DNA from: DASRDU01 sp046331565
Lineage (GTDB): Bacteria; Acidobacteriota; Blastocatellia; RBC074
Direction of reading: 5' to 3'
Assembly (NCBI GenBank): GCA_046331565.1
Contig: JAXLQP010000002.1
Coordinates: 1,178,001-1,242,000 of the forward strand
DNA: 64,000 bases
The translations under genes were made by a program, and so were the position numbers. The notes under the pieces were generated by a model that ran no database searches, was not told where the DNA came from, and worked only from the letters and a program-made list of their open reading frames with translations. Of this stretch, positions 1 through 9,000 are shown one piece after another. Positions within the stretch are counted from its first letter, which is position 1. Every line of letters begins with the position of its first letter.

Positions 1-954
1 CGGCGTAATCAGGTCTGAGCGTTCAGCCATCCGGCGGCCATACTCCGCCGTTTCGCGTGTTTCTGCCTGCCGCAGCGTGAAACCGTCCTCGCGCGTTTCA
101 AAGTAAACGAACTTTCCTGCGAGCTGTTTGAATGTTTCGTCAGCGTCTTTGATGTAAGCATTCGGGATGCCCCAGCCTTTGGCGAGCAGGTTGACGTGCG
201 CGAGCGGCGTCGAAAGTCTGGTTGTGATAATTCCCGAAAGCGGCGTCAGCATCAGCGGAGCTTCGCGGAAGATGATGATCTCGTTGCGATCAATGATTGT
301 GTCATCGGTCACGCGATCAAGAATGCGCAGCACGCCCAGGTTCCTGGCCTGATTGAGCGGCACATAATTGCCCGGCTGACTGAGTTCATCAGCGCGCAGT
401 TGCGGCACATCCTGAAGCTGCGCGGCAAGCTGTTCCTGCTTTGCTGAATTGGGCTTGAAATAAAGCGGCGCAAAAAAGTTTCGGCTCAGCTTCGTGTAAG
501 CCTCGCGCACGAGTTCCGGCGTGACCTGATCAACTTCCTGAAATTCAAAAGTGAATTTGCCGGACTTCTGATAAGCAATCGTACCCATCAGAAAACGGCG
601 ATTTGCTTCAACGTAGTTGTGACGGAAAAATTCCCGCCCGCGTTCGAGCGTGAGATAATTTGCGTGAACGAACTCCGCGTGAAAGCTGTAGCGTTTTGAA
701 TTGACGAACCAGACTGTCGGCTGATTTTTTGAATTTGAAGCGGCGCGGTCAATGACGAACATCAGATGAGGCAGCGCATAAAACCGTCCCTGATAATAAG
801 TGCGCGCAAGCTGATCGTAATCGGCGCGTGAACTGATCGCCGTCAGCCAGCGCGGTGATGACGCAGTGTGCTGAGACGTGTGCTGAGTTGTTGTTCTCAC
901 CTGCTGCGCCGCTGCCGAAGTCGTCAGGCACAGCGCCAGTAAAAATCGCCACAT
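1..954 (-). CDS. Exported protein with PEP-utiliser (phosphohistidine-like) domain, 3' end outside window
   Basis: An open frame of 318 codons runs from an ATG at 954 off the left edge, so the C-terminal part is missing. The N-terminus looks like a signal peptide (MWR, then a hydrophobic FLLALCLTTSAAAQ stretch with an AAA-Q cleavage-like site). Near residues 230-265 it has a block EIIIFREAPLMLTPLSGI followed by TPLAHVNLLAKGWGIPNA. This resembles the mobile swivelling domain of PEP synthase, pyruvate phosphate dikinase and glucan water dikinase, where the His of the S/T-x-x-H segment is phosphorylated. An ATP-grasp (PEP/pyruvate-binding) domain could follow beyond the window. It starts 18 bp from the divergent tilS start. 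Domain assignment is by motif only. A signal peptide on a nucleotide-dependent family is odd. Confidence 0.7.
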   Translation of the reverse strand, partial: MWRFLLALCLTTSAAAQQVRTTTQHTSQHTASSPRWLTAISSRADYDQLARTYYQGRFYALPHLMFVIDRAASNSKNQPTVWFVNSKRYSFHAEFVHANYLTLERGREFFRHNYVEANRRFLMGTIAYQKSGKFTFEFQEVDQVTPELVREAYTKLSRNFFAPLYFKPNSAKQEQLAAQLQDVPQLRADELSQPGNYVPLNQARNLGVLRILDRVTDDTIIDRNEIIIFREAPLMLTPLSGIITTRLSTPLAHVNLLAKGWGIPNAYIKDADETFKQLAGKFVYFETREDGFTLRQAETRETAEYGRRMAERSDLITP

Positions 955-972
955 AGCTGCATTGTAACTGAC

Positions 973-2088
973 ATGACCAGACTGGAAAAAAAGCTGCGCG
1001 CCACGTTGCGCCGACTCAGCGTCGGTAAAGAGGCGAAAGTGCTGGTCGCCGTGTCAGGCGGCGCTGATTCGGTGGCGCTGCTTGATGCCTTTGTGCGATT
1101 GCGGCGGGCGGCGCAGATGCCGAAAACAATTTTTGCAGTTCACTGCAATCATCTGCTGCGCGGCGATGAGTCTGACGCTGATGAAATGTTCGTGCGTGAG
1201 CTGGCAATGCAGCTTCAGGTGCCGCTCTTTGTCGGCAGCTTCAATGCGGCGCTGCTTGCTGAAGAAATGTCGCGCAACCTTGAAGCCACTGCGCGCGACC
1301 TGCGCTACAGCGAGTTTCAGGCGGCGGCGACGCAGTTTGGCGCAAACGTCATTGCCACGGCGCACACGCGCGATGATCAGGTTGAAACGCTGCTGATGCG
1401 ACTGCTGCGCGGCAGCGGCGCTGAGGGCTGGCGCGGCATTCACGAATCATTCGCGCTGGATTCAGAAGCCGTGCTGATTCGCCCGCTGCTTGAAGTCACG
1501 CGCGCCGAAGTCATCGCGCACTGCGAGCGTTACAAACTCAGCTTTCGCACTGACAGTTCCAATCTCATAACTGATTTCACGCGCAACCGCGTACGCCACG
1601 AACTGCTGCCGCAACTGAAAACATATAACCCGCGCATTGACGAGGCCCTGCTGCGCCTGTCGCGGCAGATGACCGAAGATGATGATTACCTGAACGGAAT
1701 TGCGGCTGAATCACTACAGAAAAAAAGGTTCACGCAGAGGCGCAGAGAGCGCGGAGAGGAAGAGAGCGAGGCAGAGCAGATTAGAGACGATTCGCTGGAA
1801 GTGAAATGTTTGCGCGATGAGCATCCGGCGATCAGGCGGCGCGTGCTGCGATTGTGGCTCAGGCGCGGGCGCGGCGATCTGCGGCGGATTGATGCGGCGC
1901 ACCTGCTTTCGCTTGATAAACTCGTCACGCAGGGCGAAGGCGGAAGTTACGTTGAACTGCCCGGCGGATGGCAGGTCTGGCGCAGGCGCAGGCATCTGGT
2001 GCTGGTCAAAGCCGGAAGCGAGACGGTAGAATCAGACGCGTTGCAGGCGGGCCAGAAAGAGCATCTGACTTTCACCAGGGATGATTGA
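973..2088 (+). CDS. tilS: tRNA(Ile)-lysidine synthetase
   Basis: Cytoplasmic enzyme that attaches lysine to C34 of the CAU-anticodon tRNA-Ile using ATP, switching its decoding to AUA. The PP-loop ATP-binding motif VAVSGGADSVALLD lies near residues 24-37. Other family hallmarks are HCNHLLRGDESDADE, the HTRDDQVETLLMRLLRGSG segment and IRPLLEVTRAEV, followed by a C-terminal substrate-binding region. At 371 residues it is between the short (about 310) and long (about 430) members. Residues about 249-268 form a low-complexity Arg/Glu-rich stretch (QKKRFTQRRRERGEEESEAE) encoded by a repeat that also occurs as an intergenic palindrome at 9830-9935. It keeps the frame and presumably forms a loop between domains. 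The gene is divergent from the preceding gene with only 18 bp between starts. Confidence 0.93.
   Translation: MTRLEKKLRATLRRLSVGKEAKVLVAVSGGADSVALLDAFVRLRRAAQMPKTIFAVHCNHLLRGDESDADEMFVRELAMQLQVPLFVGSFNAALLAEEMSRNLEATARDLRYSEFQAAATQFGANVIATAHTRDDQVETLLMRLLRGSGAEGWRGIHESFALDSEAVLIRPLLEVTRAEVIAHCERYKLSFRTDSSNLITDFTRNRVRHELLPQLKTYNPRIDEALLRLSRQMTEDDDYLNGIAAESLQKKRFTQRRRERGEEESEAEQIRDDSLEVKCLRDEHPAIRRRVLRLWLRRGRGDLRRIDAAHLLSLDKLVTQGEGGSYVELPGGWQVWRRRRHLVLVKAGSETVESDALQAGQKEHLTFTRDD
1729..1766 (+). repeat. Repeat-derived insertion inside tilS
   Basis: These 38 bases closely match the right arm of the inverted repeat at 9891-9935. Both share the words cgcagaggcgcagag and gagaggaagag. The copy is read in frame as FTQRRRERGEEES within TilS. 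No matching opposite arm is visible nearby, so this is a half element. Confidence 0.7.
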
Positions 2089-2133
2089 GTGAATTGCCGG
2101 TAAAACCTGCCCCTTCAGAAACCACGAGTTTTT

Positions 2134-3492
<1,359 letters not shown>

Positions 3493-3558
3493 AGCGAATT
3501 TACCGTTGAAAATTTTCTCGCCGCAAAGAGACAAAGAACACAAAAGTTATTCGAGGGT

Positions 3559-3613
3559 GATTCAGCCCTGAAGTTCGACAAGCTGGCCGCTTGTCGAACT
3601 TCAGGGCTGAATC
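3559..3613. repeat. Perfect 25-bp inverted repeat, 5-nt loop
   Basis: Left arm 3559-3583 and right arm 3589-3613 are exact reverse complements around the loop tggcc. The core gttcgacaagc ... gcttgtcgaac recurs at 18741-18767. It sits between cbs and the next gene on the same strand. There is no T-tract on either side, so it is not a classical terminator. Confidence 0.9.
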
Positions 3614-3734
3614 CGCGCCAGCAAAAATGAGAGCGCAAAAAAAGCGCGGATGACAGCGGCAATATTTGACCAGCCGATTTTCATGGGTCATTCTCCCTGC
3701 AACTCTGACCTGATGCCTCAGGAGAAGATCAAGC

Positions 3735-4142
3735 ATGGCGGGACGCGATCCGTTGTTCAATTTTATCTTTCTGATTGTGGCCATCGTCATCAGCCGCATC
3801 ATTATGGAAAGAGCGTTGCGGCAGCTCAGTGTTGATGAGAAGGCCAGACTGCTTGATTCATTCTCCGGTTACAGAACGTGGAATCTGGCGGCGGTGCTGT
3901 TGCTCGCGGCGCTTTACTTTGCCGGAATGCGGTATCTGCCGGAGTGGCGTCTGACCTGGGATCTGTTGTTTCTGGCTTCGTTTCTGACCGCGATCCTGGC
4001 GGTCAGCGTCTTCAGTTATCGCAAACTGAAGATGCTGAATCTGCCGACAGGTTACATCAAAAGTTATCTGCTCAGTCTCGGCATTCAGTATGTCGGCGTT
4101 GCTTTTGTGTTTGCGCCAATGGTGGCGAATCTTGTTTCGTAG
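3735..4142 (+). CDS. Small multi-pass membrane protein, unknown
   Basis: A 135-residue protein with an AGGAGA ribosome-binding site ending about 10 bases before the ATG. I see four hydrophobic segments: LFNFIFLIVAIVISRII, AAVLLLAALYFAGM, LLFLASFLTAILAVSVF and LLSLGIQYVGVAFVFAPMV. A cytoplasmic-looking loop with VDEKARLLDSF follows the first. I do not recognise a family. It ends 24 bp before the permease-binding protein fusion and may be co-transcribed with it, although nothing in the sequence links the two functionally. Confidence 0.7.
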   Translation: MAGRDPLFNFIFLIVAIVISRIIMERALRQLSVDEKARLLDSFSGYRTWNLAAVLLLAALYFAGMRYLPEWRLTWDLLFLASFLTAILAVSVFSYRKLKMLNLPTGYIKSYLLSLGIQYVGVAFVFAPMVANLVS

Positions 4143-4166
4143 TTCCTGCTGAATTGCGCTGAACTC

Positions 4167-6158
4167 ATGCTCAAACAACTGCTCAAGCTGCGTGAACTGG
4201 TTATCTTTCTCTGCGTGCTGATTACGGCGCTGGTCTTTTATGCCGTGCAGCCGGGCGACACCAATCGCTTTCTGACGGCTGACAATTTCAGGGCCATTCT
4301 GACAGGCATTGCGACGGACGGGCTGATGGCGATTGGCATGACGTTCGTCATCATTACCGGCGGGTTCGATCTGTCGGTCGGCTCATCGCTGGCGCTTGGC
4401 GGATATGCAGCGAGCATGGCGCTGCTGGCGGGTTACGGCACGACGGCGGCGATCTGTCTGGGCATTCTGAGCGGCGCGCTGGTCGGACTGATCAACGGAT
4501 TCATCATTACCAAAATCAAAGTTAACCCGCTGGTCACGACGCTTGGCACGATGACGATTGTGCGCGGCATCGTGCTGGTCGAAACTCAGGGCGCAACCGT
4601 GACGGGCTTTCCGGCGTCGTTCAGGCAACTGGGCGAAGGCACGATGGCAGGCATTTTTTATCCGATCATTATTTTCATCGTGTTGCTGGTGATTGCCGAT
4701 CTGCTGCTGCGGCACGCGCGGTATCTGCGGCAGATTTATTACATCGGCGGCAACGAGGAAGCGGCGCGGCTGTCAGGCATCAGCGTTGATGAAGTGCGCA
4801 TGGTGATGTACCTGATTACCGGCATGCTCGCAGCCTTTGCCGGTGTCATCAACACGGCCAAGACCGGTTCAGCTTCACCGATTGCGGGCACGGGCGCGGA
4901 ACTGCGCGTAATTGCGGCGGTGGTAATTGGCGGCGCCAGCCTGTCGGGCGGCACGGGCACAGTGCTCGGAACTTTTCTGGGGCTGCTGCTGACCGGGATG
5001 ATTGCGAACGGGCTGGGCTTTCTGCGCGTGTCGTTTTATTCCGAAGGAATCATTACCGGGCTGATTCTGATTATTGCGGTGATGATTGATCAGTTGACCG
5101 GCGAACGGGCGCGAAGTTTCTGGAAACTGCTGACAACGACAAGGAACAAGAAGATGGAACGTGCGATCAATGTTGTCCTCGGACTGATTATTGTGGCGCT
5201 GCTCGTCTTTCTGCCGCGCTGGGGCGCACAGACGCCGGGCGCGGCGGCACAGGCGGTGAAAGAGGCTGATGCGAACGAGGAATACATTTTCATCGGCAAA
5301 TCAATTTCCAATCCCTACTGGGTGGACGCGCGCGAGGGGCTGGAAGATCGCGCGGCGATGCTCGGCGTCAAAACAGACTTTCGCGGTTCGGCGGGCGCTG
5401 ACGTGAATGAACAGGTCAGGCAGCTTGAAGACGCGCTGGCGCGCAGGCCGAAAGGCATCATCATTGCTCCGGCGGGGCCGGGCGTGACGCCGATCATCAA
5501 TCGCGCGATTGATAATGGCATTCCGATCATCTGCATTGATTCCGATGCGGCAGACAGCAAACGCTACAGCTACGTTGGCACTGACAATTACAACGCGGGC
5601 AAACAGGGCGGCGAACTGCTTGGCAAAATTCTGAACGGCAGGGGCGAGGTCTTTATGCTGTCAGTGCCGGGCGAGCCGAACCTCGAAGCGCGGGTCAAAG
5701 GCTATCAGGACGCGCTGACGAAATACCCCGGCATCAAAATCATCAACGTCGGCAATGATCGCGCCGATCCGGCAGAAGCCGCGAAAGTGGCGCGCGCCGC
5801 GCTCAGCGCCAATCCGAACCTGGCCGCCTTCGGCTGTGTTGATGCGGGCGGCGGCGAAGGCGCGGCCATTGCGCTCAAGGAAAAAGGTCTGACAGGCAGG
5901 GTGAAAATCGTGGCGATGGATCGCAACGAAGCAACGCTGAATCTGATTGAGGAAGGCGTCATTGACGCTTCGATTGCGCAGCGCACTTACACGATGGCTT
6001 ACATGGGCCTGGGAATGCTTTATGATCTGCATCACAACAAAGTAAGGATGGTGTCAGACTGGCGCAGCGCGGGCGTGCTGCCGCTGCCGACCAATGTTGA
6101 TACGGGAACGGTGGTGATTACGAAAGAGAACGTGAAGGCATTTCGCAAAAAGTCATAA
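4167..6158 (+). CDS. Fused sugar ABC permease (RbsC-like) and periplasmic binding protein (RbsB-like)
   Basis: A 663-residue fusion in one uninterrupted frame. Residues 1 to about 325 form an RbsC-type permease with 8-10 hydrophobic segments and the family signature GGFDLSVGSSLALGG. At Met330 begins a hydrophobic segment (INVVLGLIIVALLVFLP) that looks like the former signal peptide of a binding protein, now a membrane anchor. Residues about 372-660 are a periplasmic-binding-protein-like I (RbsB-type) domain starting EYIFIGKSISNPYW, with IDSDAADSKR and TDNYNAGKQGGELL. The fusion would tether the sugar receptor to its own translocator. No ATPase (RbsA) gene is nearby, so the energising subunit must come from elsewhere. 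There is no clear ribosome-binding site, and translation may couple to the gene 24 bp upstream. The substrate is not inferable beyond a sugar or AI-2-like ligand. Confidence 0.88.
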   Translation: MLKQLLKLRELVIFLCVLITALVFYAVQPGDTNRFLTADNFRAILTGIATDGLMAIGMTFVIITGGFDLSVGSSLALGGYAASMALLAGYGTTAAICLGILSGALVGLINGFIITKIKVNPLVTTLGTMTIVRGIVLVETQGATVTGFPASFRQLGEGTMAGIFYPIIIFIVLLVIADLLLRHARYLRQIYYIGGNEEAARLSGISVDEVRMVMYLITGMLAAFAGVINTAKTGSASPIAGTGAELRVIAAVVIGGASLSGGTGTVLGTFLGLLLTGMIANGLGFLRVSFYSEGIITGLILIIAVMIDQLTGERARSFWKLLTTTRNKKMERAINVVLGLIIVALLVFLPRWGAQTPGAAAQAVKEADANEEYIFIGKSISNPYWVDAREGLEDRAAMLGVKTDFRGSAGADVNEQVRQLEDALARRPKGIIIAPAGPGVTPIINRAIDNGIPIICIDSDAADSKRYSYVGTDNYNAGKQGGELLGKILNGRGEVFMLSVPGEPNLEARVKGYQDALTKYPGIKIINVGNDRADPAEAAKVARAALSANPNLAAFGCVDAGGGEGAAIALKEKGLTGRVKIVAMDRNEATLNLIEEGVIDASIAQRTYTMAYMGLGMLYDLHHNKVRMVSDWRSAGVLPLPTNVDTGTVVITKENVKAFRKKS

Positions 6159-6163
6159 AGCGC

Positions 6164-6333
6164 AGTCACGAATGAACACGAAGTTGCACGAAGCCGGATC
6201 GAAACAAATCACGGGGCATCACGGGGCAGCACGGGGCAGGCACAGCTTTACTGCTTTTTTCGTGTCTGCTGAATTTCGCTGTCATTGAATTGCGGTGACT
6301 CAGTAAGAAAATCATTCGTGTTCATTCGTGGCT
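6164..6333. repeat. Inverted repeat with 19-bp outer arms and internal 10-bp tandem units
   Basis: Left arm agtcacgaatgaacacgaa (6164-6182) and right arm 6315-6333 are reverse complements at 18 of 19 positions. They enclose about 130 bp that includes three near-identical 10-bp units of atcacggggc type (about 6209-6238). The element fills almost the whole gap between the transporter fusion and the kinase. Confidence 0.75.
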
Positions 6334-6354
6334 GACTTTTGAGTGGTGAAGATC

Positions 6355-8610
6355 ATGCTCAGTCCCGACACAGTGCTGCAAAATCGCTATCAGATCGTTC
6401 GGCTGCTGGCGCAGGGTGGCATGGGCGCGGTTTATGAAGCGCGTGACCAGAGGCTCGGCCATACAGTAGCGCTGAAGGAAACCTTTTTCAGCGATGAAGG
6501 CATGCGGCAGGCTTTTCATCGTGAAGCCAGTCTGCTCGCGTCATTGCGGCATCAGTCGCTGCCCAAAGTGACCGATCACTTTACCGAAGGCGACGGGCAG
6601 TTTCTGGTGATGGAATACATTCGCGGCGATGATCTCTCCAGGCTGCTTGAAATGCGTGGCCGCCCGATGCCTGAACACGATGTCCTGCTGTGGGCTGATC
6701 AGTTGCTCGGCGCGCTCGAATACCTGCACGCACAGCAGCCGCCGATCATTCACCGCGACATCAAGCCGCAGAACCTCAAACTCAACGAACGCGGCGAAGT
6801 GATCCTGCTCGATTTCGGACTGGCCAAAGGCGCGGTGTCGCAGCAGGTGTCGAGCGCGGGCCTGAGCGTGCGCGGTTATACGCTGAGTTACGCGCCGCTC
6901 GAACAGATTCAGGGCCAGGGCACCGAAGCGCGCAGCGATGAATACAGCGCGGCGGCGACGCTTTATCACCTGCTGACCGGAGTTGCGCCGCCCGATGCTG
7001 TGACGCGCGCCGCCGCCCTCGTCAACGGTCAGCCTGACCCGCTGCGCCCGGCGAATGAAGTCAATCCACAGGTGTCGCCGCAGGTAGCCAATGCCTTGCA
7101 GCAGGCGCTGGCGCAGGATCGCAATCGCCGCTTTGCCAGCGCGGCGGTGTTTCGCCGGGCGCTGCGTCACGCGGCAGGCCGCTCAGACCCGGCTCCGGTT
7201 GCTGCTCAGACCGATACGCAGAATCAGCCGCCCGGCTATGAAACCGTGATGACTCCGCCCGCCACGATCACGCAGCCTCGAACGAGTGCGCCCGCTGCGG
7301 CTGCTCCGGCCATGCAGTTGCACCCGCAGCAATCAAAAACTCGCTGGCTGCTGATCAGCGCCGTTGTGGTGGTGCTGCTTGGCGCAATTGCGGCTTACTG
7401 GTTCAACCGTCGCCCTGCCGGGGGCAGAAAGGTGGCGAGGAACGGAGGCGCAAAAGCATCAAAACCGGTGCCGCTCAACACGCGCGAAATTCTGAGTCGC
7501 GGCAATGCCGAAGATCGTTACTACACCCTCACCGCCGGGCCGGGCGAAATCAAAGTGAAACTTGACCTGATCGCCAGCGGCTCGAATCTGTCAGTTGAAA
7601 TGCTCGACGGTGAAAACAACAAACTGAATTTTGAGGAACAGGGCCAGGCCTTCACGCTCGGTTCAAGCGGCCATCACGAACAGGCGGCGGCGCGGCTGCT
7701 GCTTGATCGTGAATTGCCGCTGGTGATGAAAATCAGCAACAGCTATCCGAAGGATGTCAACGCCTACCGCGTGCGGCTGGATGGCGCGGTGAAGCTGCCG
7801 CCAGAAAGCAATAATGATGCGGCCTCGCCGCTGGCTTCGTTGTTTGCTGACCGCGATCAGCCGAAACCGCTGGTGGCCAATCCGGTTTTTGGCGGGCAGG
7901 GCACCACGCGGGATGTTTATTACGGGTTCACTGCCGGGCCGGGCGAAATCAAAGTGACGCTCAACGTGATTGCCAGTGGTTCAGCGACTTCGATTGAATT
8001 TTTTGATGCTGAATCCGAGCGGTTGCGATTTGCTGACAGCTCAAACACCTTCTCAGTCAGTTCGAGCGGGCACAATGAACAGGACAGCAACAGGCTGGTG
8101 CTTGATCGTCGTCAGCCGGTCGTGATGCGCATTATCAACAGCTATCCGAAAGACCTGCGCGCTTACCGGCTGCGGTTTGAAGGCCCGGTTGAAGTGGCGC
8201 AGGATTCATCCGGCGACGCCGCAAAAGTGGCCGAAGCCCTTGCCCCGGTCTTTGCCGACCGCGATCAGCCGCAGCCGCTCAAAACAAAGGAACTGACCGG
8301 ACGCGGCAGCGAGAATGATCTGTATTACACCTTCAGTGCCGGGCCGGGCGTGGTCAAAGTCCTGCTCGGTGTCGAAGGCAACGGCTCAGGCATCAGCCTT
8401 GAAGTCTTTGACCAGGCCGCGAAAAAAATTCTGTTCGATGACAACGCGCCATCATTCGCTGTGTCATCGAGCGGCAAGCCTGAAGAAAAAGGCAGCAGCT
8501 TCGCGCTCGACCGCGAACAGCCGGTCGTGCTGCGCGTCGTTTATACCTATCCCAAAGACCTCAAAAATTACCGGCTGCAACTTGACGGGCCGGTGAAGCT
8601 GGCGCCGTGA
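6355..8610 (+). CDS. Membrane Ser/Thr protein kinase with three extracytoplasmic repeats
   Basis: Hanks-type kinase of 751 residues from the ATG at 6355. A GTG 12 bp upstream is in frame, but the ATG gives the family-typical LSPDTVLQNRYQIVRLL start. The glycine loop AQGGMGAVYEA, the VALKE lysine, the catalytic loop HRDIKPQN (His about 133), DFG (about 153) and YAPLEQ are all intact. After a Pro/Ala-rich linker, one membrane segment (about 331-352, WLLISAVVVVLLGAIAAYWF) leads to three tandem units of roughly 105-125 residues. Each contains YY-(T/G)-(L/F)-x-AGPG, followed by IKV or VKV in the same place, and ends with SYPKD or TYPKD plus YR. The units are probably beta-sandwich sensor domains outside the cell, possibly related to PPC-like folds. 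The signal sensed is unknown. Confidence 0.92.
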   Translation: MLSPDTVLQNRYQIVRLLAQGGMGAVYEARDQRLGHTVALKETFFSDEGMRQAFHREASLLASLRHQSLPKVTDHFTEGDGQFLVMEYIRGDDLSRLLEMRGRPMPEHDVLLWADQLLGALEYLHAQQPPIIHRDIKPQNLKLNERGEVILLDFGLAKGAVSQQVSSAGLSVRGYTLSYAPLEQIQGQGTEARSDEYSAAATLYHLLTGVAPPDAVTRAAALVNGQPDPLRPANEVNPQVSPQVANALQQALAQDRNRRFASAAVFRRALRHAAGRSDPAPVAAQTDTQNQPPGYETVMTPPATITQPRTSAPAAAAPAMQLHPQQSKTRWLLISAVVVVLLGAIAAYWFNRRPAGGRKVARNGGAKASKPVPLNTREILSRGNAEDRYYTLTAGPGEIKVKLDLIASGSNLSVEMLDGENNKLNFEEQGQAFTLGSSGHHEQAAARLLLDRELPLVMKISNSYPKDVNAYRVRLDGAVKLPPESNNDAASPLASLFADRDQPKPLVANPVFGGQGTTRDVYYGFTAGPGEIKVTLNVIASGSATSIEFFDAESERLRFADSSNTFSVSSSGHNEQDSNRLVLDRRQPVVMRIINSYPKDLRAYRLRFEGPVEVAQDSSGDAAKVAEALAPVFADRDQPQPLKTKELTGRGSENDLYYTFSAGPGVVKVLLGVEGNGSGISLEVFDQAAKKILFDDNAPSFAVSSSGKPEEKGSSFALDREQPVVLRVVYTYPKDLKNYRLQLDGPVKLAP

Positions 8611-8625
8611 CAGGCTCAGGCCGGT

Positions 8626-8868
8626 TTAGTGGTAAAAATGGAACCAGCGTTTTTTGCGGCGCGTCTGCTCAGGCATCAGCAGCACTGATGACGAATTTGA
8701 GGGGAATGAAGATGTGCTGGCGCTGCGTTCCCGGTGCATCATTCCGCGCCAGAAACATTGCTGACAGCGATAAGGATGAAGCGAAGTGAACCAGACAATC
8801 AGCTTTTCACGCCAGTTGCGCGGGCGTGATCTGGTGACGGCTGACTGGCACAGGGGGCAGTGTTTCAC
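8626..8868 (-). CDS. Small zinc-ribbon protein
   Basis: An 80-residue frame starting at a GTG, with a GAGG 11 bases upstream. The sequence opens MKHCPLCQSAVTRSRPRNW and continues with SLHPYRCQQCFWRGM, giving two CxxC pairs spaced like a zinc ribbon. Arg/Trp-rich proteins of this kind are common as short unknowns in acidobacteria. The C-terminal half is Ser/Arg-rich with no features. The start is uncertain. It is convergent with the kinase and divergent from the enoyl-CoA hydratase gene. Confidence 0.55.
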   Translation of the reverse strand: MKHCPLCQSAVTRSRPRNWREKLIVWFTSLHPYRCQQCFWRGMMHRERSASTSSFPSNSSSVLLMPEQTRRKKRWFHFYH

Positions 8869-9000
8869 GGGTGGTAAAACCTCAGGAAAAAAGATGCCGT
8901 CAGTCTGATGCCGGAGTTTCTGCCTGACAGACAGAAAAGTAATATTTTCAATGTCGCCGATTCTGCACGCTCTGCCGGAAATTAATGAGAGGAATCAGTC

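Noticed and set aside
6541..7170. 209-codon minus-strand frame inside the kinase gene
   Set aside because: Antisense to the intact catalytic domain; Arg/His-rich shadow composition.
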